Part shown: piece after piece, positions 25,628 through 34,073 of the stretch
How the letters are laid out: every line of letters starts with the position of its first letter
How positions within the stretch are numbered: position 1 is the stretch's first letter
Assembly (NCBI RefSeq): GCF_003609575.1
Contig: NZ_MBTA01000025.1
Location: forward strand, 186,001 to 250,000
Length of the DNA: 64,000 nt
DNA from: Pelobium manganitolerans
GTDB taxonomy: Bacteria > Bacteroidota > Bacteroidia > Sphingobacteriales > Sphingobacteriaceae
Reading direction: 5' to 3'
Made by a program: the position numbers and the translations under genes
The notes under the pieces: model-generated
Seen by the model: the letters and a program-made list of their open reading frames with translations, nothing else
Databases searched by the model: none
What the model was told of the DNA's origin: nothing

Positions 25628-25640
25628 ACGGATCCTTTTT
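25614..25640 (+). terminator. Terminator after DUF983 gene
   Basis: The stem AAAAGGATC / GATCCTTTT with a roughly 8-base loop is followed by more T residues. The 5' arm overlaps the last codons and stop of the gene. Confidence 0.75.
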
Positions 25641-25760
25641 GATTTTTTATCTCTCCACTTTTTAGTACCACTGGCGAACTTATTGCAATTGTTCATTTGG
25701 CAGAATCAGAGAACTTAATGCGCTAGAGGGTGTTCTATCTCTAATCGTGAACATTTAGCA

Positions 25761-26155
25761 ATGGACCAGATGAATTATTATCATACCAGGGAAGTAAGCG
25801 ACTCTTTTGAAACGGCTTTAACAAAGGTTAAAAAGGCACTGGCAGACAGAGGGTTTGGAGTCATTACTGAAATAGATCTAAAGGAAAAATTCAGGGAAAA
25901 ACTTAACGTCGACTTTCGTGAGTACCGTATTCTCGGTGCTTGCAACCCAAAATGGCTCACCAGGCAATTGAACAGGAAGATAGAATAGGTGTATTACTAC
26001 CATGTAATGTACTTGTTCAGGAACGCACGAACGGCAAAGTAGAAGTATCTGCAGTCAATCCTATGGAAACGATGTCTGCAGTTCAAAATCAAAATCTGGA
26101 AGCAATAGCTGGCGAAGTGAGCCTGAAATTGAAGGAAGCGATCGATTCACTCTAA
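25761..26155 (+). pseudogene. DUF302 protein with -1 frameshift
   Basis: The first frame (ATG 25761, MDQMNYYHTREVSDSFETAL) reads a normal DUF302 protein to GACNPK and then derails to a stop at 25988. The second frame takes over at MAHQAIEQEDRIGVLLPCNV and runs to 26155 (ETMSAVQNQNLEAIAGEVSL). One missing A in the AAAA run at about 25949-25952 explains it; with it the product is a complete roughly 130 aa DUF302 protein. The family is often linked to metal or sulfur stress; its function is unknown. A remnant of a second copy is at 46377-46469. Confidence 0.75.
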
Positions 26156-26169
26156 TTATATAGCAGCAG

Positions 26170-26973
26170 ATGAATCAGGAACTTTTACGTCATCTGAAGG
26201 AGAAACAGCAAGTTGTAGAGTCTGTTCCCTCTAACGACATCATTAAAGGTTGGGTACAAGACCTTATTTTCCTTTTATATCCGGAGCACAATAAAATAAT
26301 TTACCCCAGCACTGCGGAAATAGACAATCGATTTGATTTGTTAAAAGAGCAACTTTTAAAAATATTCAAAGGTACTACGGCTTGTGATGGCTGCGACAAT
26401 GAATTAAAAGCCGAACAGTTTTTTGAAAATATCCCTGAATTGTACCGGGTCTTGAACACGGATGTAGATGCTATTTTCCAGGGTGATCCTTCAGCTAAAT
26501 CGCGTTTCGAAATAGTTAGAGCTTACCCCGGGTTCTTTGCTATTTGCTTCTATCGCGTCGCGAATTCATTGCTGAAGCTTGGGATACCCTTACTTCCCAG
26601 GATTATCACCGAATGCATTCATGCCCAAACCGGTATTGATATTCATCCCGGAGCTGAAATTGGCGAGTATTTCTACATCGATCATGGAACAGGACTTGTG
26701 ATTGGCGAAACCTGTAAAATAGGGAAACATGTTAAGGTCTACCAGGGTGTGACTTTAGGCGCACTGAGTGTCGAAAAAGAACTGGCTGAAACGAAACGAC
26801 ATCCAACTGTTGAAGACTCGGTAGTAATTTACGCGAATGCAACTGTTTTAGGAGGCTACACCGTAATAGGTCATGATAGTATTATCGGTGGCAACGTATG
26901 GATTACAAAAAGCCTTCCTCCGTTTTCAACGATTTATCATACTTCAACGAATAAGGTTATTGAAAATCAATAG
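26170..26973 (+). CDS. cysE: Serine O-acetyltransferase
   Basis: 267 aa. An N-terminal helical domain (about 1-130) is followed by the left-handed beta-helix of hexapeptide repeats: GIDIHPGAEIGEYFYIDHGT, GLVIGETCKIGKHVKVYQGV and VYANATVLGGYTVIGHDS. The catalytic His/Asp lie in YIDHGTG, and KRHP is the usual substrate loop. It makes O-acetylserine, the acceptor for sulfide in cysteine synthesis. No cysteine synthase gene is in the window, so it probably feeds the chromosomal one and gives the island a sink for released sulfide. Confidence 0.92.
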   Translation: MNQELLRHLKEKQQVVESVPSNDIIKGWVQDLIFLLYPEHNKIIYPSTAEIDNRFDLLKEQLLKIFKGTTACDGCDNELKAEQFFENIPELYRVLNTDVDAIFQGDPSAKSRFEIVRAYPGFFAICFYRVANSLLKLGIPLLPRIITECIHAQTGIDIHPGAEIGEYFYIDHGTGLVIGETCKIGKHVKVYQGVTLGALSVEKELAETKRHPTVEDSVVIYANATVLGGYTVIGHDSIIGGNVWITKSLPPFSTIYHTSTNKVIENQ

Positions 26974-27005
26974 GAAATTGATTACATACCACGTTTTTAA
27001 AGGAT

Positions 27006-27030
27006 AAGGCCTGCACCTTTCGCAGGCCTT
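27006..27030. terminator. Hairpin between convergent genes
   Basis: A perfect 9-base stem, AAGGCCTGC / GCAGGCCTT with a 7-base loop, lies between the convergent serine acetyltransferase and CoA-disulfide-reductase-like genes. It has no long T run on either side, so it is probably a bidirectional terminator but not a strong classical one. Confidence 0.55.
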
Positions 27031-27038
27031 GAATCTCC

Positions 27039-28715
27039 CTACAAAACCTCTGCTTCCGCCTGCTCCATCTCATCCTTATACGTCTTCCACAGCAGGTAAC
27101 CACCGGAAAGATTAGTGACATTCCTAAATCCGCTTTGAACAAGGATCCGTTGTGCCAGGTAGCCCCGCATTCCTTGCTGGCAGAAAATATGAAGCGGTTT
27201 ATCTGTAGGAACTTCAGTCAGGCGATTTCTTATTTCATCCAGAGGAATATTCACAGCGCCTTCAATTGTTCCTCCTGCAAACTCCGTCGGGGTGCGCACA
27301 TCAATTAAAGCTGCATTTGCTTCCACTGAATCCAGTTTTGAACATTCGATAACTTTCAACCCGCCGAGTAAAATATTTTCAGACACAAAACCCACCATAT
27401 TAACAGGATCTTTAGCGGATGAGAACGGAGGCGCGTAAGCTTGTTCAAATTCAATCAGATCATAAATCGTTCCCTTGTTTTTGATTACCGAAGAAAGCAC
27501 ATCCAGCCGTTTATCAACGCCTTCTCCGCCAATAACCTGGGCACTCAGCAGTTGTCCGTTTTCAGGAGAAAAAGCAATCTGGATAGTCATCAGTTGGGCG
27601 CCAGGATAATACCCCGCATGTGAATTTCCATGAATGGTTGCAGTGAGGTGAGGAATTTTATTTCGTTCCAAATGTTTTACAGCCATCCCAGCAGCTCCTA
27701 CAGTCAGGTCGAAAAGCTTCACAATAGCGGTATTGATCGAACCATTGTATTTCTGATTATTGCCGAACGCTAAATTATTTGCACAAATGCGACCCTGCTT
27801 ATTCGCAGGCCCTGCAAGAAAAGTAATTGTCGGCTGACCAGATATCGGGTTAGCATACTCGATGGCATCACCAACTGCATAGATATCAGGATCGGAGGTT
27901 TGAAGATATTCATTTACCCATATCCCTTTTGCCTGTCCTATTTTTAAACCTGCATTTTCAGCCAGCTTCGTATCAGGCCTGACACCGATAGAAAGGATTA
28001 CCAGATCTGCATCCAGGGCTGCCTTATCCTGCAGCTGAACTTTCAAGTGGTCATCTTCTTTCTCAAAGCCGGTTACAGCAGTGTTCAAATGCAATTGAAT
28101 CCCTTTTTCTCTGAGATGTTTCTGCGCAATAGCGGCGATAGGAAGATCTACCGGAGCAAGGATTTGATTGCCCATTTCTACCACACTTACTTCCAAACCG
28201 AGTTCATGCAGATTTTCGGCCATCTCTAAGCCTATAAAACCGGCTCCAATCACAACGGCTTTTTGTGGCTTTGATTCGGTAACGTAGCCTTTAATATAGT
28301 CAGTGTCGCCCACATTCCGAACGGTGAAAATCCCCTCGATCTGTATTCCAGGTAGAGCAGGCCGTATCGGACTGGCGCCCGGCGACAGCACCAGTTTATC
28401 ATACGATTCTGTGTACTCTTCGCCAGTCAAAAGATTAATGGCGCTTACTGTTTTTACAGAAGGATTGATGGCGGTGACTTCGGTACTTACTCTCACATCT
28501 ACATTGAATCTTGCAGCAAAGGAAGTGGCAGTCTGGACGAAGAGTTTGTTTCTATCCTTGATCACATTTCCGATGTAATATGGAAGTCCGCAATTGGCGT
28601 AAGATATATACTGTCCTTTTTCAAAAATGACGATTTCCGCATGTTCGTCTAATCTTCTTAATCTTGCTGCGGTGCTGGCTCCGCCCGCTACAGCGCCTAT
28701 AATTATGTATTTCAC
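27039..28715 (-). CDS. CoA-disulfide reductase-like FAD enzyme with C-terminal rhodanese
   Basis: 558 aa. An FAD/NAD(P)H pyridine nucleotide-disulfide oxidoreductase (about 1-445) with the CoADR active-site cysteine in YISYANCGLPYYIG is followed by a rhodanese domain (about 460-550; LIDVRTPTEFAGGTI, catalytic Cys in HIFCQQGMRG). Such fusions reduce CoA-persulfide or polysulfide with NAD(P)H. I place the start at the GTG at 28715 (MKYIIIGAVAGG, the family N-terminus): the operator geometry puts transcription start near 28729, and the longer ATG-initiated reading (28745 or 28784) would begin upstream of it. Divergent from the MBL-rhodanese gene at 28836. Confidence 0.88.
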   Translation of the reverse strand: MKYIIIGAVAGGASTAARLRRLDEHAEIVIFEKGQYISYANCGLPYYIGNVIKDRNKLFVQTATSFAARFNVDVRVSTEVTAINPSVKTVSAINLLTGEEYTESYDKLVLSPGASPIRPALPGIQIEGIFTVRNVGDTDYIKGYVTESKPQKAVVIGAGFIGLEMAENLHELGLEVSVVEMGNQILAPVDLPIAAIAQKHLREKGIQLHLNTAVTGFEKEDDHLKVQLQDKAALDADLVILSIGVRPDTKLAENAGLKIGQAKGIWVNEYLQTSDPDIYAVGDAIEYANPISGQPTITFLAGPANKQGRICANNLAFGNNQKYNGSINTAIVKLFDLTVGAAGMAVKHLERNKIPHLTATIHGNSHAGYYPGAQLMTIQIAFSPENGQLLSAQVIGGEGVDKRLDVLSSVIKNKGTIYDLIEFEQAYAPPFSSAKDPVNMVGFVSENILLGGLKVIECSKLDSVEANAALIDVRTPTEFAGGTIEGAVNIPLDEIRNRLTEVPTDKPLHIFCQQGMRGYLAQRILVQSGFRNVTNLSGGYLLWKTYKDEMEQAEAEVL

Positions 28716-28732
28716 AATCTTTTTTGTTTCTC

Positions 28733-28807
28733 CAAAATTGCTCATAATGAGAAAGGGAGCTCGGTGACAATTGTCACAGAACAAAAGTGATTGTGGTCAT
28801 ACTTTTG
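28733..28807. promoter_or_regulatory. Crp-type operator 5 with divergent -7 boxes
   Basis: The perfect palindrome GTGACAATTGTCAC (28764-28777) is flanked by TACTTTTG at 28800-28807 on the plus strand (22-base spacing) and CAATTTTG on the minus strand at 28733-28740 (23-base spacing). It would control both the CoADR-like gene and the second MBL-rhodanese gene. Confidence 0.86.
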
Positions 28808-28835
28808 CATGAGGACAAACACAAAATCTATCCAA

Positions 28836-30194
28836 ATGAAAGTTCAACAATTTGAGGACAAGTATTTAGCACAATACAGTTACGCAGTTTTAAGTGAGTG
28901 CGAAAATCAAATAGTGTTAATAGATCCTTCCCGCAATCCTAACCCATATTATCGATTTGCAGAAGAACACAAGGCTGTAATTATTGGAGTGATCGAGACG
29001 CATCCACATGCCGATTTCGTGAGCAGTCACCGGGAAATTCAAAATAAAACCGGAGTAAAGATCTATGGAAGCAAATTGATGAAGGCAAGTTATCCTGTTA
29101 CTCCTTTCGATGAAGGCGATAGTATTGAATTTGGAAAGATTAAGCTAAAAGCTCTAAATACCCCAGGTCATTCTCCCGACAGTATTTCTATTGTTTTAGA
29201 ACACAATGGAAAAGATAAAGCAGTGTTCACCGGAGATACTTTGTTTGTTGGTGACTGCGGTCGTCCCGACCTACGGGAATTTGGCGGAGAGCAGGAAGCT
29301 TTACGCGAATACCTTGCGAAGCAGATGTATTCTTCGCTGAGAGAGAAACTGGCAAAATTGGATGATGACGTCGTTCTCTATCCCGGACACGGAGCCGGAA
29401 CACTTTGCGGAAAGGCTTTGAGCGATGCAAGCAGTTCCACTATTGGCGAAGAAAAGCAACACAACTGGTCGTTACAAGATCTGCCGGAAGAGCAGTTTGT
29501 GAAGGAACTAACTTCTGACCTACCGTTTATCCCGGTATACTTCTCCTACAATGTTGATCTGAATAAAAAAGGAGCACCAGATTTTTCACCAAGTGTTGCC
29601 GCTGTGCAGATTGCGAAGAAGATCAATTCTGAGGAAGATACAAAAGATCTGGATAAGCAACTCTGGGTAGTAGATGTCAGAAACGATAAGGATTTCAAGA
29701 AAGGGCATCTTGCTCATTCTGTCAATATCATGGAAGGCGAAAAGTTTGAAACCTGGCTTGGCAGTATCATTAAACCTGGAGAAAGCTTTTATCTGGCAGC
29801 TAAAGACGAAAATCAATTAAAAAAGATGATTGAACGGGCGGCTTCAATTGGCTATGAAAGCCGGATAAAGGAAGCTTTTGTTCTTGATTTTGCGGAGCAG
29901 GAAGAGGCCCTTTTGGATCTCAACAACCTTAAGGAAAATCCTGAGGAATATACCATTGTTGATGTGCGTAATCCTTCGGAGGTAAAACAACAAAAGATCT
30001 TTGCAAACAGCCTGTCAATTCCTTTAGCGGAACTCCGTGGCCGGGTAAAGGAAATTCCAACCCATAAACCGGTAGCAGTCCATTGTGCTGGAGGCTATCG
30101 GAGCGCCGCCGCCAGTTCGCTGCTTTCTTCAGAACTGAAAGGCAAAGCCGACGTGTATGATATCAGTGAGGCGATAAAGGAGTTTCAAAAATAG
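28836..30194 (+). CDS. MBL-fold hydrolase with two rhodanese domains, second copy
   Basis: 452 aa, same architecture as 19590-21032. The MBL domain has ligands in ETHPHADFVSSH, NTPGHSPDS and FTGDTLFVGDCGRPDL. The first rhodanese domain lacks a catalytic cysteine (VVDVRNDKDF ... YLAAKDE); the second has it in AVHCAGGYRSAAAS. The N-terminus differs (KYLAQYSYAV instead of TGCLAQGAYYI), so the two are diverged paralogues and may differ in substrate. The start MKVQQFEDK at 28836 lies 25 bases after the predicted transcription start; upstream in-frame starts precede or overlap that point. Confidence 0.9.
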   Translation: MKVQQFEDKYLAQYSYAVLSECENQIVLIDPSRNPNPYYRFAEEHKAVIIGVIETHPHADFVSSHREIQNKTGVKIYGSKLMKASYPVTPFDEGDSIEFGKIKLKALNTPGHSPDSISIVLEHNGKDKAVFTGDTLFVGDCGRPDLREFGGEQEALREYLAKQMYSSLREKLAKLDDDVVLYPGHGAGTLCGKALSDASSSTIGEEKQHNWSLQDLPEEQFVKELTSDLPFIPVYFSYNVDLNKKGAPDFSPSVAAVQIAKKINSEEDTKDLDKQLWVVDVRNDKDFKKGHLAHSVNIMEGEKFETWLGSIIKPGESFYLAAKDENQLKKMIERAASIGYESRIKEAFVLDFAEQEEALLDLNNLKENPEEYTIVDVRNPSEVKQQKIFANSLSIPLAELRGRVKEIPTHKPVAVHCAGGYRSAAASSLLSSELKGKADVYDISEAIKEFQK

Positions 30195-30252
30195 CTAGCA
30201 TTTGAGGGGCTGCATCGCTAGCCTCCTTGAACATAAACGATCAGATAACACT

Positions 30253-30702
30253 ATGAAAAGAATAGCAATTCTTCTTACACTTTTTGCATTTGTTTTCCTC
30301 TGCACTGCACGAGCTCAGGAAAATATTCCTTTTACCGGGGCAAAAGCCACATTAGACTCTTATAAGGCCTTGTACGTTTTAAATAATGGGGACGAGAAAA
30401 AAATCAACGGAACGCTCAGAAATATCCAAAATGCATTGGAAGACCCGCGATTAAAAGGCAAGCTTCAAATCGAATTAATTGTCTTTGGAGACGGCGTGAA
30501 GGTGTATGAAAAAACAGGGCCTTTTGAGGCTAAACTTAAAGATCTGCAACAGAAAGGCGTGATCCTTGGTATGTGCGAAAACACTCTGCGGGAAAGAAAG
30601 ATCGACAAGAGAGCATTGTTCCCTTTTATTTCGTATGTCCCTTCCGGTAATGGAGAAATTATTATTCGCCATTATGAGGGCTGGGCCATTGTTCATCCAT
30701 AA
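30253..30702 (+). CDS. DsrE-family protein, exported
   Basis: 149 aa with a signal peptide (cleavage after CTARAQ), then a DsrE/DsrF-like domain: ALYVLNNGDEKKINGTLRNI, a central IELIVFGDGVKVY strand and a single conserved-type cysteine in GVILGMCENTLRERKI. DsrE-type proteins accept sulfane sulfur on cysteine; an exported version would act in the periplasm. The start at 30253 gives the signal peptide. It follows the MBL-rhodanese gene by 58 bases and precedes the SoxB-like gene by 10. Confidence 0.83.
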   Translation: MKRIAILLTLFAFVFLCTARAQENIPFTGAKATLDSYKALYVLNNGDEKKINGTLRNIQNALEDPRLKGKLQIELIVFGDGVKVYEKTGPFEAKLKDLQQKGVILGMCENTLRERKIDKRALFPFISYVPSGNGEIIIRHYEGWAIVHP

Positions 30703-30712
30703 ATAGCAATGT

Positions 30713-32111
30713 ATGAAACTATCAATCGCTTTTATTAATGACGTTCACGGATATTTAGAACTACACCCTGAACTATTTTTTACGGGGAATGGAAATGTTG
30801 TAAGAACTGCGGGGGGATATTCTAGGATTCAAACTCTGATCAAAAGCATCAGAAAGGACAATCCTTATACTCTTGTTTTTGATGGGGGCGATACGTTTCA
30901 CGGTACGCTCCCCGTAGTTGAGTCGAAGGGAGAAGTTCTCATACCAATCCTAAATGAAATAAGATTCGACGCGATGGTAGGGCACTGGGATTTTGCGTTT
31001 GGCCCGCAGCAGTTGTTGCATCTGTCTGGACAACTTCGCTATCCCATTCTAGGGATCAACGTTTATAATGCTGAAAAAGAGCGCCTGCTGAAGCCTTACT
31101 CCCTGCAGCAGATCGGAGAAATAAAAGTAGCTACCATTGGCATTTGCTCTAATATCATCGACAAAACAATGCCCGAACAATTCAGTCAGGGAATAAGTGT
31201 AACTACCGGCATTGATGAACTGCCTAAATTTATTGAAGAAGTAAGGAGTCAGGGAGCCGATCTTGTAATACTATTATCTCATAATGGTTTTCCTCAGGAT
31301 GTGAGAATATTGTCGCAGGTTCCGGGCGTTGATGTTTGCTTAAGTGCCCACACACATAACCGATTGTTTGATCCCGTTTTGGTGGATGATACAATTGTTA
31401 TTCAAAGTGGTTGCCATGGTTCGTTTCTTGGACATTTGGAGCTAGAAATAGAATCGAAGACTATCAAAAGTTTCAACTACCAACTTAGAGAGGTTCAGGA
31501 ATCTTTGGCTCCGGATCGGGAAATGGAAGGATTAATAAATGCGGCGCAGGAACCGTATCAATATCTACAGAAACAAATTATTGGTGAAACTTCAACCGTT
31601 TTGCACAGGTATGACACTTTGAACAGTTCTGCGGACCATCTACTTCTTTCGGCTGTACAAGCAGCGACTAAAGCCGATGTTAGTTTCTCTAATGGTTGGC
31701 GCTATGGCGCACCGATTCCAGCCGGCCCAATTACAAAATGGGATATTTATAATTTAGCCCCAATGAATCCTGAGATTTCAACTGTCGAAATCACGGGATT
31801 GGAAATTACGGAAATGCTGGAGGAAAACCTCGAACGGACTTTCTCAGTAGATCAGGTGTCTCGGACTGACGGTATTCATGAGGATCGAAAATCCGAAAGG
31901 AAGCAGAATTCAACAAATCTTTATTGGAGATGAACTTTTGAGCAAAGAGAAGGTGTATAGTGCCGCTTTTATTACCACCCAGGGAGTGCCTGACAAATAT
32001 GGAAGAAATCGGCAACATACGCAGGTCAAATTAGTGGAAGCAGTAGTTTCATACCTAACGATGCACTGTTCATTCGATGTAAAAAACTATCAAAACTTCC
32101 ACCTAATTTAA
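30713..32111 (+). pseudogene. SoxB-like 5'-nucleotidase-family metallophosphoesterase, frameshifted near C-terminus
   Basis: The first frame (406 codons to 31933) has the two-metal phosphoesterase motifs FINDVHGYLE, VFDGGDTFHG, GHWDFAFG, LLSHNG and SAHTHNR. The GHW-[DE]-F block is characteristic of SoxB, the thiosulfohydrolase of the Sox pathway. Near 31870 the frame leaves the family, while the next frame continues with MRIENPKGSRIQQIF and VYSAAFITTQGVPDKYG to 32111, the 5'-nucleotidase C-terminal domain. Joined length (about 465 aa) is normal. It has no signal peptide, so it is probably cytosolic. Located after the DsrE and MBL-rhodanese genes, a sulfur role is more likely than nucleotide salvage. 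Confidence 0.72.
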
Positions 32112-32142
32112 TTGTTACTTGTGGTTCTACCCATTAAGCACT

Positions 32143-32150
32143 TATCTTTG
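32143..32150 (+). promoter_or_regulatory. -7 box before the 32157 gene
   Basis: A perfect TATCTTTG box lies 6 bases before the ATG at 32157, giving a predicted start near 32154 and an almost leaderless transcript. No GTGAC/GTCAC operator is at the -40 position. Confidence 0.55.
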
Positions 32151-32156
32151 CAGCCA

Positions 32157-32609
32157 ATGTTCAATTCCAGGATAATAAGTTGTATCAGGAAAGCAAGTAA
32201 CCTTAAAACTATCGTTTTAGGCTTACTTGTTACTTGTATGCTGTTATCAACCTGTGCGGTGAGGAAAAGTATTGAAGCGTTTTTTCAAGGTTCAGCTCAC
32301 ACGGAATCCAGCATGGTTAATGGGTTTGGGTTTAAGAAGATCAGGGCAATATCTGATAATGTTCAGTTTGCAAGTCCTCAACTTTGCTCTTCTGATGACA
32401 GAACTATATTGCAAAATATTGATCAACCAGGATCAAAAGTCCTGGGTTCATTATTACCACAAGCACTGTTTCTAACTACGCTGCTGGGTTTCATCTCCGC
32501 TGTCTTACTTGCTCTATGGCATCACAGGCTCGCACGGTTTTATCCGCAAGCTTCACTTGCTTTCAATAGCACACCTCTCTACATAAAGAATAGATTACTT
32601 CTGATTTGA
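32157..32609 (+). CDS. Hypothetical two-TM protein, paralogue of 14837-15238
   Basis: 150 aa, not recognised. A first membrane segment ends LLSTCAVRKSIEAFFQG (possible lipobox cysteine), a middle region is variable, and a second membrane segment (about 105-123) is followed by the C-terminal PLYIKNRLLLI shared with the protein at 14837-15238. The start at 32157 fits the -7 box at 32143. It immediately precedes the TolC-RND efflux operon. Function unknown. Confidence 0.6.
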   Translation: MFNSRIISCIRKASNLKTIVLGLLVTCMLLSTCAVRKSIEAFFQGSAHTESSMVNGFGFKKIRAISDNVQFASPQLCSSDDRTILQNIDQPGSKVLGSLLPQALFLTTLLGFISAVLLALWHHRLARFYPQASLAFNSTPLYIKNRLLLI

Positions 32610-32693
32610 TCCTTCCCTAAGCCAATCTGGCTTAATCATTTCCTGCCTTAACAGGCAGCTTTAATTCTATTCATTTCTTAAAAATTTCATAGC

Positions 32694-34067
32694 ATGATAA
32701 AGCAGAAGCTTTACCTGACGGCGGTTCTCATGCTGCTCGTCAATCTTAAGTCTTACTCGCAAGAGAGACAATTACCTCTTTCCGAGGCGTGGGAAGCCGC
32801 CTTTTCGAGATACCCGGGCTTGACGGAAAAACAGGCCCTGATACGGGAATCAGAATATCAGAAAAGGGAACTGCAAAACGACTTTCTACCCAACTTACAG
32901 TTGCAGTTGCAGAATTCTTACGGAACTTTTGCTGGGAGTACAGGTGCATTTTTCCCTTTACCGGGTACGTTCAATGTAAGCGGCAATCCGGCGATTTCCG
33001 GAGCTTCAGCCGCTGCAAACACTTTTGGGTCAGTTCTCGTGGACTGGCGCGTTTTCGAGTTCGGAAGACAAAGGAAGGCCGTACAAGCTGCAAAGGCAAA
33101 TATCCAAAAAGCGGAAAGTACTTTTGATGCAACAAAATTATCCGTCCAGGCAAAGGTAAGCCGTCTGTATTCCGATATCCTCTATACCGGCTCAAAACAG
33201 CAATGGGCAAAAGACAATGCGGAGCGGGTAAAGGAGATCGTTGAGCTGTCCAAGACCTTAGCTGACGCAGGGTTAAAACCAGGTGCTGACACCCTGCTTG
33301 CCGCTTCTTCCTACCTGCAGACCTTAGGAGAACTAGACGACTGGACAGGTCGGCTTGAAGCAAGCAAAGTCCGTTTGACAGAGCTGGTACCGATTAACGA
33401 AAAAAGCGTCTATTTCGGCTTTTCAAACTATCTTTCAGCCGCTCCGCTTTCACCTGCGGATACATCAACTGCTGGCCATCCCTACTTAAATGTCATTTCA
33501 GATCAAGTGGAGAATGACAAGTTAAGGGCTGAAGTTGCTGCCCGAAAACTGTTTCCAAGCGTATCAGTTCTCGGGGGACTTAGTTCACGAGGTAGTGGCA
33601 TTGGATCAAATGGTCTGATAAATTCCGGCTGGTCGTCTGGTTTCAACAATCAGAATAGTAATTATCTGATCGGCGTTGGCCTGACCTGGAATATCAGCAG
33701 CGCCTTCAATAGTATTACAGAAAGAAACCGGATTAAGCAACAACAAGCTGCTACCCAATCAAGATTTGAGGCGCAGAGCCTGCAATTAAATACCGGTTTA
33801 CAATCTGTTAACAGCCGCCTAAATGAAAGCAGGAAGCAGGTTGAAAAGACCAATAGCGCGGTTGATAAGGCCCGGAAAGCTTATGACCTGTATTTATCGC
33901 GCTATCAGAACGGTCTGATCAATTTGACCGAACTGCTGCAGATCCAATTACTTCTTCAGCAATCCGAAAAGGTAAACATTGAAGCCTACCAGCAATTCTG
34001 GGATCAGGTGATTGCCCGCTCGGAGCTATCAGGCGACTTTAGCTATCTCTCTAACCAATTCAAATAG
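32694..34067 (+). CDS. TolC-family outer membrane efflux protein (set 1)
   Basis: 457 aa with a signal peptide (cleavage near LKSYSQ). Two OEP repeats of coiled-coil helices are visible: LPLSEAWEAAFSRYPGLTEK at the N-terminus and the second repeat ending NGLINLTELLQIQLLLQQSE. It forms the outer-membrane duct for the RND pump encoded by the next two genes. It is 6 bases upstream of the RND gene. The order is TolC-RND-MFP, in contrast to TolC-MFP-RND in the second set. Confidence 0.9.
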   Translation: MIKQKLYLTAVLMLLVNLKSYSQERQLPLSEAWEAAFSRYPGLTEKQALIRESEYQKRELQNDFLPNLQLQLQNSYGTFAGSTGAFFPLPGTFNVSGNPAISGASAAANTFGSVLVDWRVFEFGRQRKAVQAAKANIQKAESTFDATKLSVQAKVSRLYSDILYTGSKQQWAKDNAERVKEIVELSKTLADAGLKPGADTLLAASSYLQTLGELDDWTGRLEASKVRLTELVPINEKSVYFGFSNYLSAAPLSPADTSTAGHPYLNVISDQVENDKLRAEVAARKLFPSVSVLGGLSSRGSGIGSNGLINSGWSSGFNNQNSNYLIGVGLTWNISSAFNSITERNRIKQQQAATQSRFEAQSLQLNTGLQSVNSRLNESRKQVEKTNSAVDKARKAYDLYLSRYQNGLINLTELLQIQLLLQQSEKVNIEAYQQFWDQVIARSELSGDFSYLSNQFK

Positions 34068-34073
34068 AACAAG

